A stretch of 64,000 bases of DNA from CAWBBA01 sp963741625 (GTDB lineage: Bacteria > Desulfobacterota > Desulfomonilia > Desulfomonilales > Desulfomonilaceae): assembly GCA_963741625.1 (NCBI GenBank), contig CAVUIT010000012.1, forward strand, positions 558,001 through 622,000, in the 5' to 3' direction. The stretch's first letter is position 1, and every line of letters starts with the position of its first letter. The position numbers and the translations under genes were made by a program. Positions 34,761-43,657 of this stretch are shown here, in pieces. The notes beneath the pieces were generated by a model. It saw only the letters and a program-made list of their open reading frames with translations, did not search any database and was not told where the DNA came from.

Positions 34761-34848
34761 TTCCCCCCTTTTGTAAAGGGGGGTTAGGGGGAATTTTGAG
34801 CTAACCCATTGGAAAGCCCCCTGGATCCCCCTTTAAAAAAGGGGGACT
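34761..34848. repeat. Dispersed C/G-rich palindromic repeat abutting rtcA
   Basis: Two palindromes, CCCCCCTTTTGTAAAGGGGGG and TCCCCCTTTAAAAAAGGGGGA types, face each other with AGGGGG/CCCCCT arms between them. Such elements are common interspersed repeats in Desulfobacterota-like genomes. The right arm ends three bases before the rtcA ATG, so its GGGGGA lies at Shine-Dalgarno position. Confidence 0.65.
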
Positions 34849-34851
34849 TTG

Positions 34852-36015
34852 ATGGCAGATCAGCAGTCGAAAGCGCTTACAACAGATGAAATTGCCTTTA
34901 AGTTAGCTCATATGGGCCTTCGCCGGGGTGACGTCAAAGATAGGTACAAATCGCTTGGTGCGAGAGTCAGGTCAATGATAGAGATCGACGGCTCAATGCA
35001 TTCCGGAAGCGGAACGCTCTTAAGATATGCGGTCGCCCTGGCTACGCTGAGACGCGAAGCCCTGCACATGACCCGCATTCGCGCCAAACGCCCCAAACCA
35101 GGATTAAGGGCCCAGCATTTGAACGCTGTGACCTCATGTTGCGCCATCTCAGGGGGGCAGGCGGACGGTGCTGAAGTGGGCTCTCAGGAGCTTGTTTATC
35201 GGCCGGGAGATGCCTTGAAGGGCGGGGACTTTGAGTTTGATATCGGAACGGCCGGTTCCGCGACTATGGCGGCCTTCACCTTGATTCCACCCTGCCTGTT
35301 TGCTCGGAAAACGTCGAGCGTGACCATCACGGGTGGCCTCTTTCAGGATTTTGCCCCTAGCTTTTTCCACATGCAAAAGGTGCTCGTCCCGCTGCTTCAG
35401 CGCATGGGCGCGGACGTGAAGCTGGACATGCTGAGGCCCGGATACGTTCCGAAGGGTGGCGGCCGGCTACGGATGGTAGTCAGTCCCAAGCGGTCCCCAC
35501 TTAAGCCGCTCCGTATGATGACACAGGGGACAGTCGAAGCGATCCGCGGAATAGCTCTGTCGTCTCATCTTAGCGAGCAGGCTGTCAGCCCCAGAATGGC
35601 GGACACATGCGACGCGATTCTGAAACGAAGGGGCTATGATCCGGATATCCGGATAATAGAAGATTCGACGGCTGTCCAGAGAGGGGCTGCCCTGACTTTG
35701 TGGGGTCAGACAGACAGGGGCTGTTTGCTAGGCGCGGATCAAGCAGGAAAACCTGGCCGGAAATCTGAAGCCATTGCAGATTTTGTTGCGCTTTCTCTGC
35801 TCAAAGATCTGGACAGCGGAGCTACCACTGACCGCCATCTGGCCGATCAGTTGATCCTCTTCGCCGCGCTCGCCGCCGGCACGAGCGAATACACGATCCC
35901 TGCCGTGACTGAGCATGTGACAGCTAATCTCTGGCTGGTGCAAAAGATACTCGGGGTCGAGGCACACCTCGAAGGCAAGATCGTGCATGTGGAAGGCGTC
36001 GGGCACGTCCCGTGA
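34852..36015 (+). CDS. rtcA: RNA 3'-terminal phosphate cyclase
   Basis: 387 residues from the ATG at 34852; a TTG one codon earlier is also possible. The RtcA signature appears as IEIDGSMHSGSGTLLRYAVALATL, then RPGLRAQHL-like residues (KRPKPGLRAQHLNAV), GGFQ-type LFQDFAPSFFHM and PGYVPKGGGRLRM. The nucleophilic His lies in AVTEHVTANLWLVQ near the end. It adenylates and cyclises RNA 3'-phosphates for repair. The N-terminus has about 40 extra residues before the family domain. No RtcB ligase or RtcR regulator is present nearby. An MFS gene follows 43 bp downstream. Confidence 0.9.
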   Translation: MADQQSKALTTDEIAFKLAHMGLRRGDVKDRYKSLGARVRSMIEIDGSMHSGSGTLLRYAVALATLRREALHMTRIRAKRPKPGLRAQHLNAVTSCCAISGGQADGAEVGSQELVYRPGDALKGGDFEFDIGTAGSATMAAFTLIPPCLFARKTSSVTITGGLFQDFAPSFFHMQKVLVPLLQRMGADVKLDMLRPGYVPKGGGRLRMVVSPKRSPLKPLRMMTQGTVEAIRGIALSSHLSEQAVSPRMADTCDAILKRRGYDPDIRIIEDSTAVQRGAALTLWGQTDRGCLLGADQAGKPGRKSEAIADFVALSLLKDLDSGATTDRHLADQLILFAALAAGTSEYTIPAVTEHVTANLWLVQKILGVEAHLEGKIVHVEGVGHVP

Positions 36016-36058
36016 ATGGGCTATACGGAGATTTGGAAAGAATTCGTCGGAGGAAAGC

Positions 36059-37273
36059 ATGACCGACCGCAAGACTGGTGCGGCCGCGGTAATCGGAAGC
36101 TCAATCGCAATCTTTTGGCAGGGGGCATTCATTTTTGGGCTGCCGGGGGTGATGGCTCTTCACTGGCAAGAAATGTTTCATGTGGGGCGGGGGGCTATTG
36201 GAAACATCCTCTTTTTTGTCATAGCCGCCACCGGTTTCTTCATGTTCTTTGTGGGTGGCTGGCAGGAGAAATTCGGGACGAGACGGATGATTTCAATCGG
36301 AACAGTTATCTGCGGCTTGAATCTGTTCACCCTAGCCTATGCCTCAAATGTTCTTTTGCTCTATCTGTGGGCTTTCTTGATGGGGCTGGCCTCCTGTTTT
36401 GTCTACATTCCGGCTCTCACCAGCGTACAGCGATGGTATCCCGCCCGGCGCGGTCTTGTGACGGGGATTGTAAACCTCACGTTTGGCCTTTCCGCTGCTG
36501 TTATGTCTCCGTTGTTCGGCTGGATGCTCGATACCTTGGGCTACGTGCCAATGCTCGTAACCATGGCGGTAATTGCCTTGCTGGCCGGCCTCGCGGCGGC
36601 CCAGTTTACAGAAGGACCTCGCCAGGCACTGCAGGTAGGGCAAGCGACTTCTGGAACTGCCTCCGGTCTCGTCAATCCGGGGACTTCTTTGACGGTTGGG
36701 GAGAGCCTGCGCACAAAGAGTTTCTGGTTTCTTTGGCTCACTTGGGCATTTCAAGGGGCCGCGGGCATTTCCATGGTTACGCTCTCAACGTCTTTCGGGC
36801 TTTCCAAGGGATTCGGGTTTGAGTCCGCGGTGGTGATTTTGACCGCCTTTAATATCACCAACGGTCTGAGCCGTTTCTTGACAGGGTATCTGTCCGACCT
36901 TGTCGGCCGCAACTTCACAATGAGTCTGACGTTCTTCGCCGCGGGGTGCGCATACCTTGTTTTACCGCATGTGAATAGCCTGGCCTTGTCGGCTTCGCTC
37001 GCGGCTGTCATCGGCTTCGGGTTCGGAACATTATTCGGGGTGTCTGCCCCCCTTGTCACCGACTGCTTCGGCATGAAGCATTTCGGGGCTATTTTCGGGC
37101 TTGTTTTTACCGCATACGGATTTGTTTCTGGAGTTATAGGGCCTTCTCTGAGCGGATATATCCTGGATGCAACGAACGGCAATTTTGGTGCTGTCTTTGC
37201 CTATCTTGGAATCTTTTGCTTGATGTCGGGTGTGTTTATACGCTTTGTGTTGCCGCCGCGCGCAATGGTTTAA
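36059..37273 (+). CDS. MFS transporter, oxalate/formate antiporter-like
   Basis: 404 residues from the ATG at 36059 (GGAGGAAAGC upstream); the longer frame to 35987 overlaps rtcA. Twelve hydrophobic helices are seen. MFS motifs include GGWQEKFGTRR between helices 2 and 3 and RRGLVTGIVNLTFGLSAAVM after helix 4, a pattern of the OFA (oxalate:formate antiporter) branch. The substrate is probably a small carboxylate. A second OFA-type transporter is linked to the oxalate oxidoreductase-like operon at 45-46 kb. Confidence 0.82.
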   Translation: MTDRKTGAAAVIGSSIAIFWQGAFIFGLPGVMALHWQEMFHVGRGAIGNILFFVIAATGFFMFFVGGWQEKFGTRRMISIGTVICGLNLFTLAYASNVLLLYLWAFLMGLASCFVYIPALTSVQRWYPARRGLVTGIVNLTFGLSAAVMSPLFGWMLDTLGYVPMLVTMAVIALLAGLAAAQFTEGPRQALQVGQATSGTASGLVNPGTSLTVGESLRTKSFWFLWLTWAFQGAAGISMVTLSTSFGLSKGFGFESAVVILTAFNITNGLSRFLTGYLSDLVGRNFTMSLTFFAAGCAYLVLPHVNSLALSASLAAVIGFGFGTLFGVSAPLVTDCFGMKHFGAIFGLVFTAYGFVSGVIGPSLSGYILDATNGNFGAVFAYLGIFCLMSGVFIRFVLPPRAMV

Positions 37274-37302
37274 TTGTCACACGGAAGAGGCTCTAGCCTA
37301 AG

Positions 37303-37524
37303 TTAAGCGGATTCCACTCGACTTATTCCGGGAACGTGCTCCCTGAGCAGCCGTTCCACGCCATGCCGGAGTGTCATCTGTGACATCGGGCAACCGCCAC
37401 ACGCCCCCGTCAGTCTGACAGTCACCACTCCTTCTTCAGACACACCCACAAGCTCTATGTCGCCGCCGTCTCGTTGAAGTGACGGCCGGATTTTCTCCAG
37501 TGCCGCTTCGATTTGCGATCTCAT
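37303..37524 (-). CDS. NifU C-terminal-like (Nfu) Fe-S carrier
   Basis: 73 residues from the ATG at 37524, the natural Nfu-domain start, with GGAGGAGACT upstream. The core IRPSLQRDGGDIELVGVSEE and TGACGGCPMSQMTLRHGVE holds the CxxC that binds a [4Fe-4S] cluster between two monomers. It delivers clusters to apo-proteins, of which this window encodes many. It is convergent with the MFS gene and has no ISC partners beside it. Confidence 0.92.
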   Translation of the reverse strand: MRSQIEAALEKIRPSLQRDGGDIELVGVSEEGVVTVRLTGACGGCPMSQMTLRHGVERLLREHVPGISRVESA

Positions 37525-37715
37525 AGTCTCCTCCTGAATAATTGAATGAGCCCTTCTCAGAGTGAATCGAGAAAGCTCGAAAGGGTCTGGATTACTATCA
37601 ATGCTGTTACCCAAAGGAGAAATCTACCAGACTACTTCCTCACCCCGGCGAAACCGGAATGACGGTAACAGATGCCGCATTACGGCCAAGCGGCTTTAGT
37701 CAACAACATTGGATA

Positions 37716-38918
37716 TCATCGCAGGGGCGTCCTGTCCCCCTTGCTTTCCAACATGATCGGCGCCGGTAGGCAGTTTTCTTTGCCGGCCGCAAACGGCCAC
37801 GCAGAGACCAGTGCGCAAGCGAACATTACCAAGCCTCCAACCAGAAACATGAATGAAAGACCCTTGGCGTCGGCAATGACACCCCATGCAAACATCGAAA
37901 CGTTTATTCCCACCCCAAAAGAGCCTGTGTATAGGGCCACAACAACGCCGCGGTTATGATCTTCAGCCCTGTCCACCATCCGCGCCATCATAGCCGGATA
38001 AGACAGGCCCTGTAAGACGCCAAAGAGGCTTCCCAAGAAAGCCGTCTGAACAATGGAATCCATCCGGGAGGTGGAAACCAGCAGCACTCCAAAACCGACC
38101 AAACAGGCAAGGATAAGCTTGTCCCGATTGACGCGGTCAACAAGTTGTCCCAGGAGGATCCGAACGATCAGAAGGCTGCAACCGTAGCAGATAAAGAATA
38201 GGCCGGCCTGGAATCCAAAGCTCTTTGCAAAGAGCGGGAAAAACATGTTCATAGCCGCGAATCCGGACCCAAAAATCCCAGCCGTGACCATCATGGGGAG
38301 GTGACCATTTTTAAAGGCGGTCGGGAAAAAGCCCTGGAGCCGTTCATGGCTGATCTTGTGTTCCGGTTCTTTGACCATGAGCGCCGTCACGAATCCGAGT
38401 AGGCCGAATCCTACGAGCAGGAGAAAATACGCACTATATCCCCATTTGAGAAGGAACATTTCTCCTACGTACGGTCCGACCGCGACGGCCAACGATCCGG
38501 ACACGCCGAAGAGTCCTATCCCTTGCGCGCGGTGGTCAGGGGGGATCAGGTCCACGATAGCGGTGGCACATCCGTTGAAGCACGCTGCAAAGGCGATTCC
38601 CTGGATAAGGCGCACCACGATCATGAGAGGAGAATAAGTGTCGAAGAGAAGGAAGCCCCCGTTGGTGAGGCCCATAAGGAGGATTCCTCCAACTATAAAA
38701 ATCTTGCGCCCGTAACGGTCTATCAGCGGCGCCAGGAAGGGCAAGCATCCTAGCGAAGTGACCCCGATTGAGCCCATCACCAGGCCCACGTCAACGCTGT
38801 TACCCCCCAATTCTACAATGACCACAGGCAGAAAGCTCCACGTTGCGACAACGAGGAATAGGCAAAGATTGGTAGCCGCTATAAGCAGAAACTGACCATT
38901 AAACAAGAGAGCTGACAT
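37716..38918 (-). CDS. MFS transporter
   Basis: 400-residue 12-helix major facilitator protein. The loop 2-3 motif is PLIDRYGRKIFIVGG, a standard MFS signature, and helix 4-5 has IRVVRLIQGIAFAACFNG-like features (VRLIQGIAFAACFNGCATAI). The second half repeats the pattern at GQLVDRVNRDKLI. Drug or metabolite exporters of this size are common; no substrate can be inferred. It stands alone. The spacer 37525-37715 includes a short copy of a CCGG-type hairpin repeat near 37640. Confidence 0.85.
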   Translation of the reverse strand: MSALLFNGQFLLIAATNLCLFLVVATWSFLPVVIVELGGNSVDVGLVMGSIGVTSLGCLPFLAPLIDRYGRKIFIVGGILLMGLTNGGFLLFDTYSPLMIVVRLIQGIAFAACFNGCATAIVDLIPPDHRAQGIGLFGVSGSLAVAVGPYVGEMFLLKWGYSAYFLLLVGFGLLGFVTALMVKEPEHKISHERLQGFFPTAFKNGHLPMMVTAGIFGSGFAAMNMFFPLFAKSFGFQAGLFFICYGCSLLIVRILLGQLVDRVNRDKLILACLVGFGVLLVSTSRMDSIVQTAFLGSLFGVLQGLSYPAMMARMVDRAEDHNRGVVVALYTGSFGVGINVSMFAWGVIADAKGLSFMFLVGGLVMFACALVSAWPFAAGKENCLPAPIMLESKGDRTPLR

Positions 38919-39113
38919 TCAGACAAATTCTCCGTTTCCATCCGTACAAACAATCAGCACGAATATAATTCCGGATGGATCTTCCTTGTACTATCCCGGT
39001 GCTCAGTTTTCAATAGTTGATGCCTCAAGGTTCCAACCCCTCTCGACCAGTTCAGGATTTAAACGCGACGTATTCGCCAGTACCGGCCTCGGCAAGAAGA
39101 CACCCCTACGAAA

Positions 39114-39443
39114 TTAAGGTTCCCTGCCGCGAGTTCTGTCAGTAGCCGGTCCCCATCCCTTGATGGCTCCCTTTTCGTCCCTCAACGGCTTAAACCGGCG
39201 CGGTGAATGCTGTTCCGGCTGGACTCCAGGAGGCGCTCCTTCCGCAGAAGGGTGCGATTCGCTTGCTCCAGAGAGCGCCTCATCCCCGACGTTGGGCTGA
39301 CCCGCACGATCATCCGTGACGTCCTCTTCGAGGATTTTCGAGCCACCCGAGGGTGTTTTCCTCTCGGGGGCAATCGCAGAGCATCCGCAAAGCCAGGCCG
39401 CCAAAACCAGAAAAAGAATCACCTGAAATGACTTCGAGACCAC
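39114..39443 (-). CDS. Putative lipoprotein
   Basis: 109 residues from a GTG at 39443 with AAGGGG upstream. A signal sequence (SKSFQVILFLVLAAWLCGC) ends in a lipobox-like LCGC, so Cys would be lipidated. The mature part is hydrophilic and low in complexity, rich in Pro, Gly, Ser and charged residues, with no known domain. It is probably an anchored envelope peptide of unknown role. A start further up at 39467 cannot be excluded. Confidence 0.5.
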   Translation of the reverse strand: MVSKSFQVILFLVLAAWLCGCSAIAPERKTPSGGSKILEEDVTDDRAGQPNVGDEALSGASESHPSAEGAPPGVQPEQHSPRRFKPLRDEKGAIKGWGPATDRTRGREP

Positions 39444-39637
39444 CAGATATTCCCCTTCCCGGACCAAGATTCATCGCTGGAACAATTCGAAAAACCGGCG
39501 TTGCCTACGCCCTCTTGTGGAACCTCACCAGGTCCCCTGTTGTCGCCGGTCCGTCAAGCAGAGGATACCAGCATTGCCGGCGTAATGCATCGGCTTTGTT
39601 TTCGCTTGATCACGTTTTAGTCTAATAATTATTAATA

Positions 39638-39667
39638 TTGAAAAATCAATAAGATTTGTAGTATAAT
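39638..39667 (+). promoter_or_regulatory. Promoter for the zinc-ribbon protein gene
   Basis: In a distinctly AT-rich stretch (39620-39690), TTGAAA (39638-39643) and a perfect TATAAT (39662-39667) are 18 bp apart. The gene starts at 39701, leaving a short leader with GAGGC before the ATG. Confidence 0.6.
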
Positions 39668-39700
39668 TAAAGTATATTATTATAAAAAAGAGGCTTCCCG

Positions 39701-40114
39701 ATGAGGAAAAAAGTGGTTAAGGTCACTAAAATTACCAAGGTGTTGAAAGTGTCTGAGATTCTTGGGGATATATTGTCGGACGTCACTGACGAAGAGTTGC
39801 TGGAAAAATACGGCCTAGGCTGGACGCAGCTCGAAAAAGTCTATTGCAAGCTGTTTTATGGCGGATTCTTGGAGAGGGATCAGCTTCGGAGGCGGAGCCG
39901 GTTGCGAGCCGGTAAGCCAACATCTCACATTCCATTGGCAGAGATCGAGGACCCGGGCAGAGTATATGAATGTTTGATTTGCGGCTACACCTCTCGTTTA
40001 CACTTCAGTGCCTGCCCGAGATGCCGTCAGATCAATTTGCGCAGGCTTACTCTGCAATCAGCCCGAGTTATCGCGTCATCCCGAACGGTGGGCCATGCTG
40101 CGGCACCCTTTTGA
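39701..40114 (+). CDS. Small zinc-ribbon protein
   Basis: 137 residues. A basic N-terminus (MRKKVVKVTKITKVLKV) is followed by a helical region, VTDEELLEKYGLGWTQLEKV and LFYGGFLERDQLRRRSRL, and a C-terminal zinc ribbon CLICGYTSRLHFSACPRC. Similar proteins with this two-part layout are frequent in Desulfobacterota, but I know no function; the ribbon and basic residues suggest nucleic acid binding. The last 25 residues after the ribbon look unconserved. It has its own promoter and lies 260 bp ahead of nrdJ. Confidence 0.72.
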   Translation: MRKKVVKVTKITKVLKVSEILGDILSDVTDEELLEKYGLGWTQLEKVYCKLFYGGFLERDQLRRRSRLRAGKPTSHIPLAEIEDPGRVYECLICGYTSRLHFSACPRCRQINLRRLTLQSARVIASSRTVGHAAAPF

Positions 40115-40376
40115 GCCATGGTCGGCAACACGGGTCGTCAGACCTCTTGATTGATTAACTAATTGATTTAATTTATAAGAAGGACGGACTGGTGTACAGG
40201 TTCACCCGTACCGCTTAGACTTTTTGAAAGATCAAGGATGCCGACTTCACGAGCTGAACCACCCGAGTATCTAACGCGAAGGAGAACGGCACGGGAATAA
40301 GCATGCGCGCGGAATCACGCTTCGAGGAGCGCGCCCTGAAATCCAGGGACGCGTGTTAGCGTCGGGGAGAGAAGGA

Positions 40377-43118
40377 ATGTCCGATCGGGTTCAATCAATT
40401 AGAGGACGCCCAAGTGAGCCCCTCACAGCAACGGTGGAGATTGCCCGGGAAGGATTGAAGTTTCGGCGGTTCTTCTCGGTTCAGGGCAAAGATCCGCTGG
40501 ACATGGTCCAATGGGAGAGGCGTTCCGCAGTAATCCGCAATCAAGAAGGGAAGATCATCTTCGAGCAGCATGGTGTAGAAGCTCCGGCCTTTTGGTCCGC
40601 CATGGCTCTCAATGTAGTGGTGTCTCGCTATTTCCGCGGCCACCCGGGTATGCCCGATAGGGAAACAAGCATAAAAAGCCTGCTTGGTCGGATCGTTGAC
40701 ACTATCGCCGCGTGGGGGGGAGAACAAGGCTATTTTGCTTCTGACGAAGATGAAAAGGTCTTTCGGGACGAATTGATGCACCTAGTGCTCCACCAGAAAG
40801 CTTCATTCAACAGTCCCGTCTGGTTCAACGTGGGAGTAGAGCCCGTTCCACAATGCTCAGCCTGCTTCATCATAAGCGTGGACGACACCATGGAGTCCAT
40901 ACTCCACTGGTATACCCAGGAAGGGATCATCTTCAAAGGCGGGTCGGGTTCGGGCGTCAACGTTTCAAGGTTGAGATCCGCCCGGGAGCCTCTTGCCGGC
41001 GGCGGCACCGCGTCCGGTCCAATATCGTTCATGAAGGCCGCGGACGCGTCGGCCGGGGTGATCAAGTCAGGAGGGAAAACTCGTCGCGCAGCGAAGATGG
41101 TCATAGTGAATGTCGACCACCCTGACATACTGGAATTCATACGTTCCAAAGCAACGGAAGAGAAGAAGGCTCAAGCACTGGTGCAAGCCGGTTATGACGG
41201 CTCATTAGAGGGTGAGGCTTACGCGACTGTGGCCTTTCAGAACTCTAATCACTCGGTCAGGGTTGCAGACGAATTCATGGAGGCCGATGAGGCGGACAGC
41301 GAGTGGAAGACGAGATTCGTTGTGTCAGGAGAGGTTGCAGACACGTATCGCGCTCGGGATCTGCTGCGGGAAATCGCTGGAGCGGCTCATGCATGTGGAG
41401 ACCCTGGGATTCAATTCGACACCACTATAAACCGGTGGCACACGTGTCCGGAGACTGCGCCCATTAGGGCATCCAACCCGTGCTCCGAGTACATGCATGT
41501 GGACGACTCTGCCTGTAATCTTTCCTCCCTAAAGCTTACTGCTTTCTTGGATGCGGGGGACCTCTTCCAGGCGGACGCTTTTCGACACTCGGTTGACATC
41601 ATGATAACGGCCCAGGACATCCTTGTGGACAAGGCAAGCTATCCAACCCCGGCCATCACAAGGAACTCACGAGGCATGCGGGCACTAGGGCTGGGCTATG
41701 CAGACCTGGGGGCCCTTATCATGGCGTTGGGCCTTCCGTATGACTCTGACGAAGGCCGTGCGTGGGCGTCCACAATAACTGCCATTATGACCGGCGAGGC
41801 CTATGTTCAATCTGCCCGAATTGCATCGGTCAGAAGTCCTTTCAGTGAATTTCAGAAGAACCGGGAAGCAATGCTCCAGGTCATACGGGAGCACCGGAAC
41901 CACGCCCTTCAAATTACCCCGAAAGGCGTGTCGGAGGAACTCGTAGCCAAGGCTCGACAAGTATGGGATCTCGCGTTGGAAATGGGCGAAGAACATGGCT
42001 ACGCGAATTGTCAGGCCACTGTCGTGGCTCCCACTGGGACTGTGGCATTTATGATGGACTGTGACACCACGGGTGTGGAGCCCGAAATCGCCCTGGTCAA
42101 ATATAAGAATCTCTCCGGCGGGGGGCGGCTTCAAATCGTGAACCGCACAGTGGCCCGCGGTCTGGACCGACTGGGATATCCCCCCGTGGTCGTTGAGAAT
42201 ATCATAGCAAAGATCGAGGAAACCGGGACCATAGAGGGGATTCGAGAGGTCTTGCCAGAGCATTTGCCCGTGTTTGATTGCGCGTTTCGACCCGTACAAG
42301 GAACGAGATTCATCTCCACAGATGGACATCTCAAGATGATGGCCGCTGTTCAGCCGTTCATTTCAGGGGCCATCTCCAAGACGGTCAACCTTCCCCACGA
42401 TACCACCATAGAGAAGATCGAGGAGATTTTCCGTCTTGCCTGGCGCTTGGGGCTCAAATCGATCTCGGTCTATCGGGACGGGTGCAAGGCCGGTCAGCCG
42501 GTGGGTCTATCCTTAGACGAGGCGACAAAATCTGTGCGTCCTGTGCGCCGCAGGCTGCCGGTTGACTGCAAAACCGTTCGGCACAAGTTCGAGATCGCCG
42601 GACAGAAGGGATACATTCATACCGGTTTCTATGATGATGGAACCGTTGGCGAGATCTTCATACGTATGTCGAAGGAAGGCAGCACTATATCAGGTCTGAT
42701 GGACACCATTGCCACACTCACGTCTATTGCGCTTCAGTATGGTGTCCCACTGGAAGCGCTCGTTAACAAGTTCAGCCACGTGCGTTTCGAGCCCTCCGGC
42801 TTCACGAGCAACCCCGACATCCCCATAGCAAAATCACTAACCGACTATATATTCCGGTATCTGGGCTTGCGTTTCCTCGACAAGACACAGCAGGAGGCGG
42901 CAGGTCTCCTGCCTCCCGGAAAAGGATCGGGTGAGACAAGCGGTAACTCCGGTTCGGGAAATCAATCCAAACCAGTTGCCGCTGATGTCAAAACAATGGG
43001 CCACGCGTTCAATCCGCAATCAGACGCTCCTGCGTGTTACGACTGCGGCTCCATAATGGTACGACACGGCTCCTGCTACGAATGTTTGAATTGCGGCGCC
43101 ACCACGGGATGCTCGTAA
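40377..43118 (+). CDS. nrdJ: Adenosylcobalamin-dependent (class II) ribonucleotide reductase
   Basis: 913 residues from the ATG at 40377 (AGAGAAGGA upstream). Landmarks of the large class II NrdJ type are HQKASFNSPVWFNVG, the glycine-rich GSGSGVNVSRLRS, catalytic NPCSEYMHVDDSACNLSSL, and a C-terminal extension with the zinc-ribbon CYDCGSIMVRHGSC and CLNCG. It reduces ribonucleotides to deoxyribonucleotides without oxygen, using coenzyme B12, as suits an anaerobe. The C-terminal Cys ribbon delivers electrons to the active site. The linker before it (PPGKGSGETSGNSGSGNQ) is flexible. No nrdR box or cobalamin riboswitch is recognised in 40115-40376. Confidence 0.95.
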   Translation: MSDRVQSIRGRPSEPLTATVEIAREGLKFRRFFSVQGKDPLDMVQWERRSAVIRNQEGKIIFEQHGVEAPAFWSAMALNVVVSRYFRGHPGMPDRETSIKSLLGRIVDTIAAWGGEQGYFASDEDEKVFRDELMHLVLHQKASFNSPVWFNVGVEPVPQCSACFIISVDDTMESILHWYTQEGIIFKGGSGSGVNVSRLRSAREPLAGGGTASGPISFMKAADASAGVIKSGGKTRRAAKMVIVNVDHPDILEFIRSKATEEKKAQALVQAGYDGSLEGEAYATVAFQNSNHSVRVADEFMEADEADSEWKTRFVVSGEVADTYRARDLLREIAGAAHACGDPGIQFDTTINRWHTCPETAPIRASNPCSEYMHVDDSACNLSSLKLTAFLDAGDLFQADAFRHSVDIMITAQDILVDKASYPTPAITRNSRGMRALGLGYADLGALIMALGLPYDSDEGRAWASTITAIMTGEAYVQSARIASVRSPFSEFQKNREAMLQVIREHRNHALQITPKGVSEELVAKARQVWDLALEMGEEHGYANCQATVVAPTGTVAFMMDCDTTGVEPEIALVKYKNLSGGGRLQIVNRTVARGLDRLGYPPVVVENIIAKIEETGTIEGIREVLPEHLPVFDCAFRPVQGTRFISTDGHLKMMAAVQPFISGAISKTVNLPHDTTIEKIEEIFRLAWRLGLKSISVYRDGCKAGQPVGLSLDEATKSVRPVRRRLPVDCKTVRHKFEIAGQKGYIHTGFYDDGTVGEIFIRMSKEGSTISGLMDTIATLTSIALQYGVPLEALVNKFSHVRFEPSGFTSNPDIPIAKSLTDYIFRYLGLRFLDKTQQEAAGLLPPGKGSGETSGNSGSGNQSKPVAADVKTMGHAFNPQSDAPACYDCGSIMVRHGSCYECLNCGATTGCS

Positions 43119-43147
43119 AAGGAAGTAACGGCAGTCAAAGGCCAAAA

Positions 43148-43363
43148 TTAGTCTGAATCGCAAAAAAGGCAGTCCACGACCACCTCGCCACGGAGCCGGG
43201 CACACTCAGCTTTCGTCTTCTTGACGCATTCCGGCTTGGCTTTGGATCTCTTTCAAGTGCAACCACGCAGGCAGCAGTAGACCATATCATCGTCAGACGA
43301 CACTGCCATCGGAACGAGAATCATTAGAGCCAAAAGCCATACGAACGGAAACAGTCTCTTCAT
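43148..43363 (-). CDS. Tiny secreted Cys-rich ORF with an in-frame TGA
   Basis: A 71-codon frame with a clear signal peptide (MKRLFPFVWLLALMILVPMA) and a mature part with nine Cys/TGA positions: YCCLRGCT, then TGA at codon 37 (43255-43253), then KRSKAKPECVKKTKAEC and DCLFC before TAA. Continuity of the Cys-rich pattern on both sides of the TGA suggests it was or is one protein. The TGA could be selenocysteine, or a nonsense mutation from Cys or Trp. No convincing SECIS-like hairpin follows it. GGGGG lies upstream of the ATG. No family is recognised. Confidence 0.4.
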
Positions 43364-43657
43364 TAACTACCCCCGAATAATTCTGTGCGATACGAGGCCT
43401 TCACAGAGTCCGTGGGCAATAGCCGGTGACCCGGTCGGTGCCTCACCATGGCGACGGAGTATACCACAAGCCGCGAAAAGGGCTAGAGACTGTTGAGAGA
43501 CTATTGCTATATATTAAGGTGTGATGCGGGAACGTTATGCGAAAGGCGCCTGGAAGGTCCTGAAAAGCCTCACTGTTTCGTAGGATCCTGGCACGATCTG
43601 CCATGTGGTATCTCAAAGGATACGGCAGACTGATCGTTGTCTCTGTAACTCCAGAAA

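Noticed and set aside
36016..36822. Long plus-strand ORF inside the MFS gene
   Set aside because: It is a shadow frame of the transporter with no family features.
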